A DNA stretch of 64,000 nucleotides from Streptomyces sp. SKN60 (GTDB lineage: Bacteria > Actinomycetota > Actinomycetes > Streptomycetales > Streptomycetaceae): assembly GCF_026236535.1 (NCBI RefSeq), contig NZ_JAHTMW010000013.1, forward strand, positions 186,001 through 250,000. Reading direction: 5' to 3'. Below, one piece after another: positions 25,126 through 33,812 of this stretch; the stretch's first letter is position 1, and every line of letters begins with the position of its first letter. A program made the position numbers and the translations under genes. Under the pieces are notes generated by a model. The model did not search any database, was not told the DNA's origin, and worked only from the letters and a program-made list of their open reading frames with translations.

Positions 25126-25368
25126 ATGACCTTGCCCGGCCAGTTCTCGGACCCCCGCGTCCTCACCCTCTTCGGCCTGCTCGCCGTCTCGGCGGCCGTA
25201 TGGGTCGCCCTGGGGCTGCGCGCCCGCACCCGCCGCGAGCGCCCGCTCGCCCCGCTGGACCGCGTGTGGCACCCGCAGGAGACGATCCCGCTCACGCCGG
25301 CCGAGGAACGCGCCTTCGGACAGGTCGTCTCGCGCCTGTCGGTCGGCGCGGCGGGCCGGATCCGCTAG
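25126..25368 (+). CDS. Small single-pass membrane protein
   Basis: An 80-residue protein. Residues 11-30 (VLTLFGLLAVSAAVWVALGL) form one membrane helix; a basic stretch ARTRRER follows, placing the rest in the cytoplasm. The tail has PLAPLDRVWHPQETIPLTPAEERAFGQVV. No function can be assigned. It sits between the binding-protein gene and a convergent gene. Confidence 0.7.
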   Translation: MTLPGQFSDPRVLTLFGLLAVSAAVWVALGLRARTRRERPLAPLDRVWHPQETIPLTPAEERAFGQVVSRLSVGAAGRIR

Positions 25369-25380
25369 GCGACCCGCGCG

Positions 25381-26004
25381 CTAGGAGGCCTTCGCCTCCG
25401 GGTCGCGACCCGTCAGCGCGAGCAGCCGCTCGAAGGGCGTCGGGCCCACGCCCGAACCGTCGCCGTCCCCCGGCTCCTGAAGCCGCGCCTCGGGGCCGAA
25501 GACCCCCATCTTCCGGGCCGTCGGCGCCATCCGCGCCACCTCCCCCGCCAGTTCGGCGACCACCGCCGCGTCCGGCTCGAAGGACCGGCCGGTCGCCCGG
25601 GCCAGGTCCCAGACGTGCACGGTCAGATCGAGCAGCACCATCGCCCCGACCGTCCGCGCGGGCATGTCCATGGCGCCGGTCGTGCCCTCCTCCGCGCCGG
25701 GCACGGCCCACGCGGCGACCAGCCGCCCGGTCTCCGTCTCGAAGCGTGCCCGCCAGTCCGGCTCCGCGAGCCGCGCCGGGTCGGGGCCGGCGAAGTCGGA
25801 GGGCTGCTTGGCGGCGAGCAGGGTGAAGTTCTCGACCACCCGGAAGAGGTGGTCGAGCAGCCCGCGCACGTCGTACTCGGCGCAGGGCGTGGGCGCGTCC
25901 AGATCCGCGTCGGCGGTGCCGCGCACCATGGGCACGGCGTGCGCCGCGGCGATCCCGAGCAGTTCGGCGAGCGGGGGATTCCGGGTGCCGGCTTCGTACG
26001 TCAT
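25381..26004 (-). CDS. TIGR03086-type metal-binding protein (DinB/mycothiol-dependent fold)
   Basis: A 207-residue protein of the actinobacterial DinB-like four-helix group that includes mycothiol-dependent maleylpyruvate isomerase. Features are TPCAEYDVRGLLDHLFRVVENFTLLA, with the first His, and LDLTVHVWDLARATG with the second, plus a C-terminal region with MGVFGPE. It probably binds zinc and may use mycothiol. It converges on the small membrane protein and diverges from the AraC-type regulator. Confidence 0.88.
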   Translation of the reverse strand: MTYEAGTRNPPLAELLGIAAAHAVPMVRGTADADLDAPTPCAEYDVRGLLDHLFRVVENFTLLAAKQPSDFAGPDPARLAEPDWRARFETETGRLVAAWAVPGAEEGTTGAMDMPARTVGAMVLLDLTVHVWDLARATGRSFEPDAAVVAELAGEVARMAPTARKMGVFGPEARLQEPGDGDGSGVGPTPFERLLALTGRDPEAKAS

Positions 26005-26084
26005 GGGACCGACGCTAGGCGGCGAAAACCGGCTCTTCTTGAAGAAACGCGCCAGGCCGGAACCCGGCGCCTAGCATGCGAAGA

Positions 26085-26981
26085 ATGACGACCGCCTCCG
26101 GACCCGGACCAGGACCAGAGCAAGGGCAGGGGCCGGGGCCCCGGCGTGACACCCGGGGGATCGTCGACGCCGCCGAACTGCTGGCCCGGGTCCGCTTCCG
26201 GCGGCACATGCCGGCGCCCGAGCTCCGCCCGTATCTGGAGCACTACTGGCTGATCGACTGGGACCTCACGGAGCCGTACGCCTCGCACGTCGTCCCGCAC
26301 CCCTCCGTGAACGTGGTCTTCGAGCGCGACGCGCGGCCGACGGGGCCTTTGGACTCCGCCGTGGTGTCCGGCATCGGTCTGGAGCTCTTCACCAAGGAGC
26401 TGACCGGCACCGGCCGGGTCTGCGGCGTGCAGTTCCGGCCGGGCGGCTTCCGTCCGTTCGCGCCCGCGTGGCCGGTGTCGCACTGGACGGGCCGGATCGC
26501 GCCGCTGGCGGAGGCGTTCCCGGAAGCGGAGGACGAGGGACCGGAGGACGAACCGGCCGCCCGGATCCTCTCCCCCGCCGGGGACCACGCGCGCGTGGCG
26601 GCGCTCGACGCGTTCCTGCTGGCGCATGGCCCGGTCCCCGACCCGGCGGCCGAGGAGGCGATGGCCCTGGTGGACCTGGTGCGTACGGACCGGGGCATGC
26701 GCCGGGTGTCCGCGCTCGCCCGGGCGGCCGGCCTCTCGCCGCGCTCGCTGCAGCGCCTCTTCGCCTCCCACGTGGGCGTCGGCCCGAAGTGGGTCATCCT
26801 CCGCTACCGCATCCACGAGGCCCTGGAGCGCGCCGAGTCCGGCGCCCCCGCCGAGACCCCGGACTGGGCCGGGCTCGCCGCCGACCTCGGCTACAGCGAC
26901 CAGGCCCATCTCGTACGGGACTTCACGGCCACGGTCGGGGTGCCGCCGACCGCGTACGCGCGGGCGTTGTCAGCGGCCTGA
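26085..26981 (+). CDS. AraC-family transcriptional regulator
   Basis: A 298-residue regulator. The N-terminal domain (about residues 30-170, beginning MPAPELRPYLEHYWLIDWDL) is the beta-rich ligand domain of the DUF6597 type; the C-terminal 100 residues hold two helix-turn-helix units (MRRVSALARAAGLSPRSLQRLF and AADLGYSDQAHLVRDFTATVG). ATG at 26085 is chosen; three codons upstream is another ATG. A GNAT gene begins 14 bp downstream on the same strand and may be its co-transcribed partner. Confidence 0.88.
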   Translation: MTTASGPGPGPEQGQGPGPRRDTRGIVDAAELLARVRFRRHMPAPELRPYLEHYWLIDWDLTEPYASHVVPHPSVNVVFERDARPTGPLDSAVVSGIGLELFTKELTGTGRVCGVQFRPGGFRPFAPAWPVSHWTGRIAPLAEAFPEAEDEGPEDEPAARILSPAGDHARVAALDAFLLAHGPVPDPAAEEAMALVDLVRTDRGMRRVSALARAAGLSPRSLQRLFASHVGVGPKWVILRYRIHEALERAESGAPAETPDWAGLAADLGYSDQAHLVRDFTATVGVPPTAYARALSAA

Positions 26982-26995
26982 CCTACGGTGTCGTC

Positions 26996-27574
26996 ATGGA
27001 GATCGGCGAGAGCGGCGAGAGCGGCGAGAGCGGCGAGAGCAGCACGGGCGTCCGGCTCGTCCCGTGGTCGGACGAGGACGGCGGGCTGCTCCGGGCGGTG
27101 AACGCACCGGAGTTGATGGGGCATCTGGGCGGCCCGGAGAGCGAGGAGCAGCTCGTCGTCCGCCAGCGGCGGTACGTGGAGCTGAGCGCCGCCGCCGACC
27201 GCCCCGGGTGCATGTTCCGGGTCGAGGTGCTTCCGGAGGGGCGGCCGGCCGGTTCGGTCGGCTTCTGGGAGTCGTCCTGGGAGGGCGAGCCGGTGTACGA
27301 GACGGGCTGGACCGTCCTGCCCGGGTTCCAGGGCCGGGGCGTGGCCACCGCCGCGACGCTCGCGGTGATCGAGCGCGCGCGGGCGGAGGGCCGGTTCCGG
27401 TCGCTGTTCGCCTTCCCGTCGACGGACAACGCGCCGTCGAACGCGGTGTGCCGCAAGGCGGGCTTCACCCTGCTCGGGGAACGGGACTACGAGTACCCGC
27501 CGGGCCACCCGCTACGGTGCAACGCCTGGCGCCTCGACCTGGAGCAGGGCCGGGTCCCTACGGCAGGGGCTTGA
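26996..27574 (+). CDS. GNAT-family N-acetyltransferase
   Basis: A 192-residue acetyltransferase. The acetyl-CoA signature is seen in VLPGFQGRGVATAATLAVIE; the following DNAPSNAVCRKAGFTLLGE is the usual second half of the fold. Residues about 3-16 are a short ESG tandem repeat made from gagagcggc units, unlike the rest of the protein. It follows the AraC gene closely. It overlaps the next, convergent gene by 17 bp at the 3' ends. The substrate is unknown. Confidence 0.9.
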   Translation: MEIGESGESGESGESSTGVRLVPWSDEDGGLLRAVNAPELMGHLGGPESEEQLVVRQRRYVELSAAADRPGCMFRVEVLPEGRPAGSVGFWESSWEGEPVYETGWTVLPGFQGRGVATAATLAVIERARAEGRFRSLFAFPSTDNAPSNAVCRKAGFTLLGERDYEYPPGHPLRCNAWRLDLEQGRVPTAGA

Positions 27575-27998
27575 GCTCCCGGGCGAAGTTGAAGGCGACG
27601 ATGTCGAGGCGTTCGCGCAGGTAGAAGCGGTGGGCCGCGGTGCGGTGGGTGCCGGAGTCCAGGTTGAGCTCGTAGCAGCCGGCCGCGCGGGCGTGGCCCT
27701 CCAGGTGTGCGATCATCGCGTGGCCGACCCCGCCGGAGCGGGCGTTCTCGCTGGTCACGAGGTCGTCCACGTACAGCTTCTTGACCGCGCTGGTGTTGAT
27801 GACGATCCGCCAGCCGGCGACTCCGACGCAGGCGCCGTCGTCGGCGTAGGCGGCGCTGAAGCGCAGGCCCTGGGCGTGGCCGGTGGCGTAGATGTCGCGG
27901 AACAGCTCGGGGGTGAGGTGCGGGCGCAGCTCGCGGAGCACGGGCAGCAGCTCGGTCTCCAGGCGCGGGTCGCCGGGTTCCAGGTCGATGATCTTCAT
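27558..27998 (-). CDS. GNAT-family N-acetyltransferase
   Basis: A 146-residue acetyltransferase. LYVDDLVTSENARSGGVGHAMIAHLEGHA contains the acetyl-CoA loop; LNLDSGTHRTAAHRFYLRERLDIVAFNFARE is the C-terminal strand and helix typical of small stand-alone GNATs acting on small molecules or amino groups. The start is the ATG at 27998, where the conserved domain begins. Confidence 0.9.
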   Translation of the reverse strand: MKIIDLEPGDPRLETELLPVLRELRPHLTPELFRDIYATGHAQGLRFSAAYADDGACVGVAGWRIVINTSAVKKLYVDDLVTSENARSGGVGHAMIAHLEGHARAAGCYELNLDSGTHRTAAHRFYLRERLDIVAFNFARELKPLP

Positions 27999-28121
27999 GC
28001 CGGGACCGTACCCCGGCCTCTGGCCCGGGGGCCTTGGCCCGGGGGTGCGGCAGGCGGCGGGGCGGGGGCAGGGGGCGGAATTGCCTGGCAGGGCGGGTGC
28101 GGGCGGTGACATTCTGGCTCC

Positions 28122-28868
28122 GTGAACGGACCGGAGATCCAGATCGCCTTCGCCCCCGGCCTGCGCCTCTTCGTCGCGGCCGACCGCCGCGCGGGGTACA
28201 GCACCGTGACCACGGACGGCGCCTCGTCGCTCGGACACGTGGTGGAGTCGCTGGGCGTGCCGCTGACCGAGGCCGGACGGCTGCTCGTGGACGGGCGCCC
28301 GGTGGAGCCGTCGCACGTGCCGGCGGCGGGCGAGACGATCGAGGTGGAGGGGGTCGAGCGGCCCCAGCCGGTGCCCGGCGCGCCGCTCCGCTTCCTGCTC
28401 GACGTGCACCTGGGGACGCTGGCCCGCCGGCTGCGGCTGCTCGGCGTCGACGCGGCGTACGAGAGCGAGGACATCGGCGATCCGGCGCTCGCCGCGCTGT
28501 CCGCGAAGGAGCGGCGGGTGATGCTGTCCCGGGACCGCGGGCTGCTGCGCCGCCGCGAACTGTGGGCGGGCGCCTACGTCTACAGCGACCGGCCGGACGA
28601 CCAGCTGCGGGACGTACTGGAGCGCTTCGCGCCGCCGCTCGCGCCGTGGACCCGCTGCACGGCGTGCAACGGGCCGCTGACGGAGACCGACAAGGACGCG
28701 GTGCGCGAGCGGCTGGAGAAGGGCACGGAGAACACGTACGACGTGTTCGCACAGTGCACCGAGTGCGGGCGGATCTACTGGCGGGGCGCCCATCACGCGC
28801 GCCTGGAGGCGATCGTGACGGACGCGGTCCGCGAGTTCGGCGGCGCGACGGCGGCACCGCGCCCCTGA
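28122..28868 (+). CDS. Mut7-C RNase-domain protein with ubiquitin-like N terminus
   Basis: A 248-residue protein. Residues about 5-80 form a ThiS/ubiquitin-like fold (ASSLGHVVESLGVPLTEAGRLLVDGRPVEP). From FLLDVHLGTLARRLRLLGVDA onward is the PIN-like Mut7-C nuclease domain, with acidic residues in FLLDVH, ESEDIGD and LSRDRGLLRR. A zinc ribbon ends it (CTACN and CTECG). Both parts are standard for the family, which is predicted to cut RNA. GTG at 28122 is used because the ubiquitin-like fold begins at once. Confidence 0.9.
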   Translation: MNGPEIQIAFAPGLRLFVAADRRAGYSTVTTDGASSLGHVVESLGVPLTEAGRLLVDGRPVEPSHVPAAGETIEVEGVERPQPVPGAPLRFLLDVHLGTLARRLRLLGVDAAYESEDIGDPALAALSAKERRVMLSRDRGLLRRRELWAGAYVYSDRPDDQLRDVLERFAPPLAPWTRCTACNGPLTETDKDAVRERLEKGTENTYDVFAQCTECGRIYWRGAHHARLEAIVTDAVREFGGATAAPRP

Positions 28869-28919
28869 CCCGTACCGCCTCGGTCGGCCCGCCGACCGCC
28901 CGACCTGTCGCCTGAGGCG

Positions 28920-29480
28920 CTACGGGGCCTCGGCCGTCAGATAGCGCTGGATCGTCGGGCCGAGCCAGGCGACGACGTCCGCGCGCTCCATCTCGGCGAC
29001 GGGCCGGAACCGCAGCACATAGCGGGTGAGCGCCATGCCGAGGATCTGCGAGGCGACGAGTCCGGCGCGGCGCGGCGCGTCGGCGGAGTCGGGGCAGAAG
29101 CCCGCGACGAAGGGGCCGACCTGTTCGGCGAAGAGCTGCTGCATGCGCTCGGCTCCGCTGTCGTTGGTGACGGCGACCCGCAGCAGCCCGGTCAGCACGT
29201 CGTCGCGCTCCCAGCGGTCCATGAAGTGCTCGACCATGGCCGCGCCGATGTGCCGGGCGGGCATCGAGCCGAGCTCGGGAAGGTCCAGCTCGATGATGGA
29301 GGCGGCGGCGAACAGCCCCTCCTTGTTGCCGTAGTAGCGCATGACCATCGACGGGTCGATCCCGGCGTCCTTGGCGATGGCGCGGATGGTCGCGCGCTCG
29401 TAGCCGTCGGCGGCGAAGCGCTCGCGGGCGGCGTCGAGGATCGCGGCGCGGGTGGCGTCGGAGCGTCGTGCGGTCGTCAT
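28920..29480 (-). CDS. TetR-family transcriptional repressor
   Basis: A 186-residue repressor. RAAILDAARERFAADGYERATIRAIAKDAGIDPSMVMRYYGNKEGLF is the DNA-binding domain; the rest is the helical ligand domain. It is divergent from an FAD monooxygenase gene, and between them lie several repeats of a 16-base motif, probably its operators. This is the usual arrangement of a repressor that senses an aromatic substrate or product of the monooxygenase. A GTG two codons upstream (29486) is an alternative start. Confidence 0.9.
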   Translation of the reverse strand: MTTARRSDATRAAILDAARERFAADGYERATIRAIAKDAGIDPSMVMRYYGNKEGLFAAASIIELDLPELGSMPARHIGAAMVEHFMDRWERDDVLTGLLRVAVTNDSGAERMQQLFAEQVGPFVAGFCPDSADAPRRAGLVASQILGMALTRYVLRFRPVAEMERADVVAWLGPTIQRYLTAEAP

Positions 29481-29495
29481 GTCCACAAGTGTAGG

Positions 29496-29581
29496 CCCAC
29501 AGGCGTTGACATCGCGATGCGGACGGGTCTACCTTTGCCTACAAGCGTTGACCCACAAGCGTTGGCCCACAGCCGTTGGCC
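29496..29581. promoter_or_regulatory. Repeated operator-like motif between tetR and the monooxygenase gene
   Basis: Four copies of (c)ccacaagcgttgacc: 29496-29511, 29538-29553, 29552-29567 and 29566-29581. The last three are in 14-bp register. The first overlaps a TTGACA (29506-29511), followed after 17 bases by ctacct (29529-29534), a likely promoter of the monooxygenase gene. A related ccacaagtgtagg lies at the tetR start. Binding here would block both genes. Confidence 0.7.
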
Positions 29582-29639
29582 GACGCTCGGGCAACGGGCA
29601 TCGGACCCGGACGACCGCAGGCACCCCCTGGAGGCAGCG

Positions 29640-31196
29640 ATGAGCACCACGGGCACCACGCACGGCACGGCCACGAACCACGACGCCACCCCCTCTCCCG
29701 ACCTCACTCCCGCCCACGACACGGACGTGCTCGTCGTCGGCGCCGGGCCCACCGGGCTGCTGCTCGCCGGGGACCTGGCCGCCGCCGGGCTGAAGGTCAC
29801 GGTCGTCGAGCGGCGGCCCGCCGGCCGCTCCAACCTGACCCGCGCCTTCGCCGTCCACGCCCGCACCCTGGAGCAGCTCGACGCCCGCGGCCTCGCCGAC
29901 GAGCTGCTCGCCACCGGCACGACGATCACCAGCCTGCGCCTCTTCGGACAGCTCTCCCTCTCCCTCTCCGGGCTCCAGACCCGCTTCCCCTTCCTGCTCA
30001 TCACCCCGCAGTACGAGGTGGAGCACCTGCTCGAACGGCGCGCACGGTCCGCCGGAGTGGACTTCCGGTACGGGACGGAGCTGCACGCCCTGCGGCAGGA
30101 CGCCGACGGCGTCACCGCCGAACTCACCGGCCACGACGGGGCGGACGAGGCCGACGGATCGCACGCGGCCGACGGAACCGACGGGACCGACAGGACCGAC
30201 AGGACCGACAGGACCGACGGGACCGACGGGCCGGTCACCGTACGGGCGCGCTATCTGGTGGGCACCGACGGCGTGCGCAGCGCGGTCCGCACCGCGCTCG
30301 GGCTGCCGTTCCCCGGCGCCTCGGTGATCCGCTCGATCGTCCTCGCGGACGTGCGCCTCGACGAGGAGCCCGACAAGCTGCTCACCGTGGCCGCCTCGCC
30401 GTCCGGGGACGCCTTCGCATTCCTCGCCCCCTTCGGCGACGGCTGGTACCGGGTGATGGGCTGGGACCGGCGCCGCCAGGTCGCCGACGACGAGCCGGTG
30501 GAGCTGGACGAGCTCCGGAACATCGCCCGCCGGGCCCTGGGCCGCGACTACGGCATGCGCGACGCGCGCTGGATCTCCCGCTTCCACAGCGACGAGCGCC
30601 AGGCCCCCGCCTACCGCGCCGGCCGGGTCTTCCTCGCCGGCGACGCCGCCCACGTCCACTCCCCCGCCGGCGGCCAGGGCATGAACACCGGCCTCCAGGA
30701 CGCCGCCAACCTCTCCTGGCGGCTCGCCGCCGTGCTGCGCGGCACGGCCCGCGACCCCGAGGCCGTCCTCGACGGCTACCAGACCGAGCGGCACCCGATC
30801 GGCGCCCGCGTGCTGCGCACCAGCGGCGCCATCGTCCGGCTCGCCATGGCGCACACCCCGCTCCAGCGGTTCGGCCGGAACCTCGCCACCCGGGTGATCG
30901 GCTCCGTCCGCCCGGTCGCCGACCGGGCGATCGGCCAGATCAGCGGCATCGGCATCGGCTACGGCCCCGGGACCCGCCGGGTCCCCGACCTGAAGCTGCG
31001 CGAGGGCCGGCTGCACGAGCTCCTCCGGGCCGGCGAGTTCGTCCTGGTCACCCCCGAGGACTCCGACGGCGCCACCCCGGCCCTTCCCGGCACGGCCCCG
31101 GTCACCGACGGCGGCCTGATCCGCGCCACCTGGGCCAACCCGGCCCGCCGCGACACCCTCCTGGTCCGCCCCGACGGCTACACGGCCGCGCTGTAG
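29640..31196 (+). CDS. FAD-dependent aromatic monooxygenase (PHBH/RdmE-like)
   Basis: A 518-residue class A flavoprotein hydroxylase. VLVVGAGPTGLLLAGDLAAAG is the dinucleotide-binding loop at residues about 30-50; the DG-type motif is YLVGTDGVRSAVR and the FAD ribityl-binding motif is VFLAGDAAHVHSPAGGQGMN. It would hydroxylate an aromatic compound using NAD(P)H and oxygen. A run of Thr-Asp-Arg/Gly repeats (9-base units near 30178-30228) forms a loop insert. ATG at 29640 has GGAGG 5 bases before it. The TetR gene next to it is its likely regulator. Confidence 0.92.
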   Translation: MSTTGTTHGTATNHDATPSPDLTPAHDTDVLVVGAGPTGLLLAGDLAAAGLKVTVVERRPAGRSNLTRAFAVHARTLEQLDARGLADELLATGTTITSLRLFGQLSLSLSGLQTRFPFLLITPQYEVEHLLERRARSAGVDFRYGTELHALRQDADGVTAELTGHDGADEADGSHAADGTDGTDRTDRTDRTDGTDGPVTVRARYLVGTDGVRSAVRTALGLPFPGASVIRSIVLADVRLDEEPDKLLTVAASPSGDAFAFLAPFGDGWYRVMGWDRRRQVADDEPVELDELRNIARRALGRDYGMRDARWISRFHSDERQAPAYRAGRVFLAGDAAHVHSPAGGQGMNTGLQDAANLSWRLAAVLRGTARDPEAVLDGYQTERHPIGARVLRTSGAIVRLAMAHTPLQRFGRNLATRVIGSVRPVADRAIGQISGIGIGYGPGTRRVPDLKLREGRLHELLRAGEFVLVTPEDSDGATPALPGTAPVTDGGLIRATWANPARRDTLLVRPDGYTAAL

Positions 31197-31213
31197 GGAG
31201 GAGGGGCGCGGTG

Positions 31214-31690
31214 TCAGAAGACGTACGGGTCGCCCGTCGCGAGGACCAGGACATGGTGACGGTCGTTGCGCGGGTTGCGGTCGGCGGCGCCGTCGCGCCA
31301 GACCGTGCGGATGTCCACGGTCAGCTCCTCGGGGCGGCCCGCCGTCCGCAGGGTGAGCGCGATCTCGTCGGCCGCGCCGGCCGCCCGCAGCTCACCCGTA
31401 CGGCAGGAGATCACCCGGTCGCTGCTCCACAGACAGGCCGCCGGCAGCTCCTGGCCGCCCGCCATCGGGGCGGAGAAGGCGAGCCGGACGGTCGCCTGGT
31501 GGACGTCCGTGGGGCCGTGGTTCTCGCTGACCAGCCAGACGCCGAGCTCCCCGTCCCACAGGGAGACATGGCCGTGGTGGGCCAGGTCCGCCTCGTCCCC
31601 GGCCGTCCGGGCCACGGCCCCGGTGCCGGTCCCGGCCACCAGGGCAGCCGTCAGGGTCACGCCGAGCAGCACCTTGCGCATCGCACTCAT
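31214..31690 (-). CDS. Secreted hypothetical protein
   Basis: A 158-residue protein with a signal peptide (MRKVLLGVTLTAALVAGTGTGAVA) and likely cleavage after AVA. The mature part resembles a beta-sandwich: LGVWLVSENHGPTDVHQATVRLAF is typical of small immunoglobulin-like secreted domains, and there is one Cys pair (Cys in AACLWSS and in ISCRTG). It converges on the monooxygenase gene. ATG at 31690 is chosen; the one three codons later (31681) is possible. Confidence 0.75.
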   Translation of the reverse strand: MSAMRKVLLGVTLTAALVAGTGTGAVARTAGDEADLAHHGHVSLWDGELGVWLVSENHGPTDVHQATVRLAFSAPMAGGQELPAACLWSSDRVISCRTGELRAAGAADEIALTLRTAGRPEELTVDIRTVWRDGAADRNPRNDRHHVLVLATGDPYVF

Positions 31691-31778
31691 GCCCCGAAGA
31701 TACCGATTGATCCGCATATATTCTGACTACCCGTCAGTACCGCCCGGCCGCGTGTCCCGCCCGTGCCACCCTGCCCCC

Positions 31779-32114
31779 ATGCTCATCGCCCGCTCCGCCG
31801 CCCTGTTCGTCGTCGCCGCCCTCTTCGAGATCGGCGGCGCCTGGCTCGTCTGGCAGGGCGTCCGCGAACACCGCGGCTGGGCCTGGATCGGCGCAGGCGT
31901 CATCGCCCTCGGGCTCTACGGCTTCGTCGCCACCCTCCAACCCGACGCCCAGTTCGGCCGCATCCTCGCCGCCTACGGCGGCGTGTTCGTCGCCGGCTCG
32001 CTCGCCTGGGGCATGGTCGCCGACAACTACCGGCCCGACCGCTGGGACGTCACCGGAGCGCTGATCTGCCTCGCCGGCATGGCCGTGATCATGTGGGCCC
32101 CGCGCGGCCGCTGA
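31779..32114 (+). CDS. YnfA-family small membrane protein
   Basis: A 111-residue protein with four membrane helices. SAALFVVAALFEIGGAWLVWQG and ALGLYGFVATLQPDAQFGRILAAYGGVFVAGSL are the family signature, and WGMVADNYRPDRWDVTGALICLAGMAVIMW is the usual C terminus. The family resembles half-size small multidrug transporters; the substrate is unknown. It is followed by an SDR gene on the same strand after 66 bp. Confidence 0.93.
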   Translation: MLIARSAALFVVAALFEIGGAWLVWQGVREHRGWAWIGAGVIALGLYGFVATLQPDAQFGRILAAYGGVFVAGSLAWGMVADNYRPDRWDVTGALICLAGMAVIMWAPRGR

Positions 32115-32180
32115 CCAGCCCCGCCTATCCTGACCACGCCGGCCACCAGGCCCACCGACCACCCGCGCGAGGAGTCCGTC

Positions 32181-32945
32181 ATGACCGCCCCCGGCAAGCC
32201 CATCGCCGTCGTCACCGGAGCGAGCAGCGGCATCGGCGCGGCCACCGCCCGACAGCTCGCCGCCGCCGGCTACCGCGTCGTCCTCACCGCCCGCCGCAAG
32301 GACCGCATCGAGGCCCTCGCCGCCGAGCTCACCGAGGCCGGCCACCAGGCCACCGCCTACGCCCTCGACGTCACCGACCGCGCCGCCGTCGACGAGTTCG
32401 CCACCGCCTTCCGCACCCTCGCGGTCCTCGTCAACAACGCCGGCGGCGCCCTCGGCGCCGACCCCGTCGCCACCGGCGACCCCGACGACTGGCGCCGCAT
32501 GTACGAGGTCAACGTCATCGGCACGCTCAACCTCACCCAGGCCCTGCTCCCCGCCCTCACCGCCAGCGGCGACGGCACGGTGGTCGTCGTCTCCTCCACC
32601 GCCGGCCACTCCACCTACGAGGGCGGCGCCGGCTACGTCGCCGCCAAGAACGGCGCCCGCGTCCTCGCCGAGACCCTCCGCCTGGAGATCGTCGGCACCC
32701 CGGTCCGCGTCATCGAGGTCGCCCCCGGCATGGTCCGCACCGAGGAGTTCGCCACCACCCGCTTCCGCGGCGACACCGAGAAGGCCGCCAAGGTCTACGC
32801 GGGCGTCGCGGAGCCGCTCACCGCGGACGACGTCGCCGACACCATCACCTGGGCCTGCACCCGCCCCCCGCACGTCAACATCGACCTCCTGGTCGTCCGC
32901 CCCCGCGCCCAGGCCTCCAACACCAAGGTCCACCGCGAGCTCTGA
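32181..32945 (+). CDS. Short-chain dehydrogenase/reductase
   Basis: A 254-residue classical SDR. TGASSGIG (about residues 12-19) binds NAD(P), ALDVTD and LVNNAG are structural, and the catalytic Ser and Tyr-x3-Lys are in VVSSTAGHS and YVAAKNGA. VNVIGTLN and PGMVRTEEF complete the pattern; the C terminus resembles serine 3-dehydrogenase or YdfG-type enzymes. GAGGAG lies before the ATG. Confidence 0.93.
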   Translation: MTAPGKPIAVVTGASSGIGAATARQLAAAGYRVVLTARRKDRIEALAAELTEAGHQATAYALDVTDRAAVDEFATAFRTLAVLVNNAGGALGADPVATGDPDDWRRMYEVNVIGTLNLTQALLPALTASGDGTVVVVSSTAGHSTYEGGAGYVAAKNGARVLAETLRLEIVGTPVRVIEVAPGMVRTEEFATTRFRGDTEKAAKVYAGVAEPLTADDVADTITWACTRPPHVNIDLLVVRPRAQASNTKVHREL

Positions 32946-32999
32946 CCGTTCCCGGAGCGCCGCCAGGCCCCGCGGCGCTCCGGCTGCTTCACTGACGGC

Positions 33000-33671
33000 A
33001 TGCCCTTCGAACGCTACGGCGTGCTCTCGGGAACCGTGTACCGCCACTACCGCGACCAGCCCGACGACCAGGGCCGCTGGTTCCACGTCCACGTGGAGGT
33101 GGACGCCCCCGCCGGGCGCTACCAGTGCGCGATCGACGTCGACAGCCACCAGTCCAACGTCGGCGTCGAGTGGAAGACCCTCACCCTGGACGCCCACACC
33201 CTCGGCCAGGCCGCCGCCCTCACCCCCGGCTACCACGACCTCGCGCCCAGCCCGGACTCCGGCGCCCTCGACTACCTCCGCCACCCACCCCTGGTCGACC
33301 ACTCCGGCGTCCTCTTCCAACGCCGCCCACCGACCTGGCTCGAGGAACTCCTCGACCTCCTCGGCTCCCACCCCTGGCAGGCCGGCACCAACCTCGACGC
33401 CGCCACCGCCCTCGAACCCCTCCTCGCCCCCGGCCGCCCCATCCTCGTCTTCGGCGAGCCCTTCGACGACGACCCCCCGGGCGACCTCGGCATGCACAAC
33501 ATCCACCAGAACCAGGGCGACCCCGCCGGCTCCCAGTGGTGGCCCGAAAACGGCATCTGGCAGGACGGCGCCACCGCCACCCGCCGCCCCGACGGCCGCT
33601 ACGACGTCTTCCTGAACAAGTTCTCCAGCCAAGCCGCCCACACGAACATCCTCGGCCACCCCGCGAACTGA
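33000..33671 (+). CDS. DUF2278 (YukJ-family) protein
   Basis: A 223-residue protein matching the YukJ plan: YGVLSGTVYRHYRD at the start, VEVDAPAGRYQCAIDVDS, and the end with LGMHNIHQNQGDP, NGIWQDGATATRRPDGRYDVFLNKFSSQA. The late MHNIHQNQG block contains His, Asn and Gln as likely functional residues. The biochemical role of the family is unknown. It is encoded just before the homing-endonuclease-like gene. Confidence 0.88.
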   Translation: MPFERYGVLSGTVYRHYRDQPDDQGRWFHVHVEVDAPAGRYQCAIDVDSHQSNVGVEWKTLTLDAHTLGQAAALTPGYHDLAPSPDSGALDYLRHPPLVDHSGVLFQRRPPTWLEELLDLLGSHPWQAGTNLDAATALEPLLAPGRPILVFGEPFDDDPPGDLGMHNIHQNQGDPAGSQWWPENGIWQDGATATRRPDGRYDVFLNKFSSQAAHTNILGHPAN

Positions 33672-33750
33672 CCCGTTCGGGTGAATCCCCCGAAAGCCCC
33701 AACGCCACCCGAACGCCCGACCTACGGTCAAAACAACTCCATACAGCAAC

Positions 33751-33787
33751 GGCCCCCGGCCGGGACTGCAATCCCGACCGAGGGCCT
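33751..33787 (+). promoter_or_regulatory. Leader hairpin before the LAGLIDADG gene
   Basis: ggcccccggccggga pairs with tcccgaccgagggcc (13 of 15) around a 6-base loop, 26 bp before the start codon. It resembles the leader hairpins of phage and integrative-element genes and could act as an attenuator or as the terminator of the DUF2278 gene. Confidence 0.65.
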
Positions 33788-33812
33788 CACCATCAGGAAG
33801 GCGCAACTTCCC

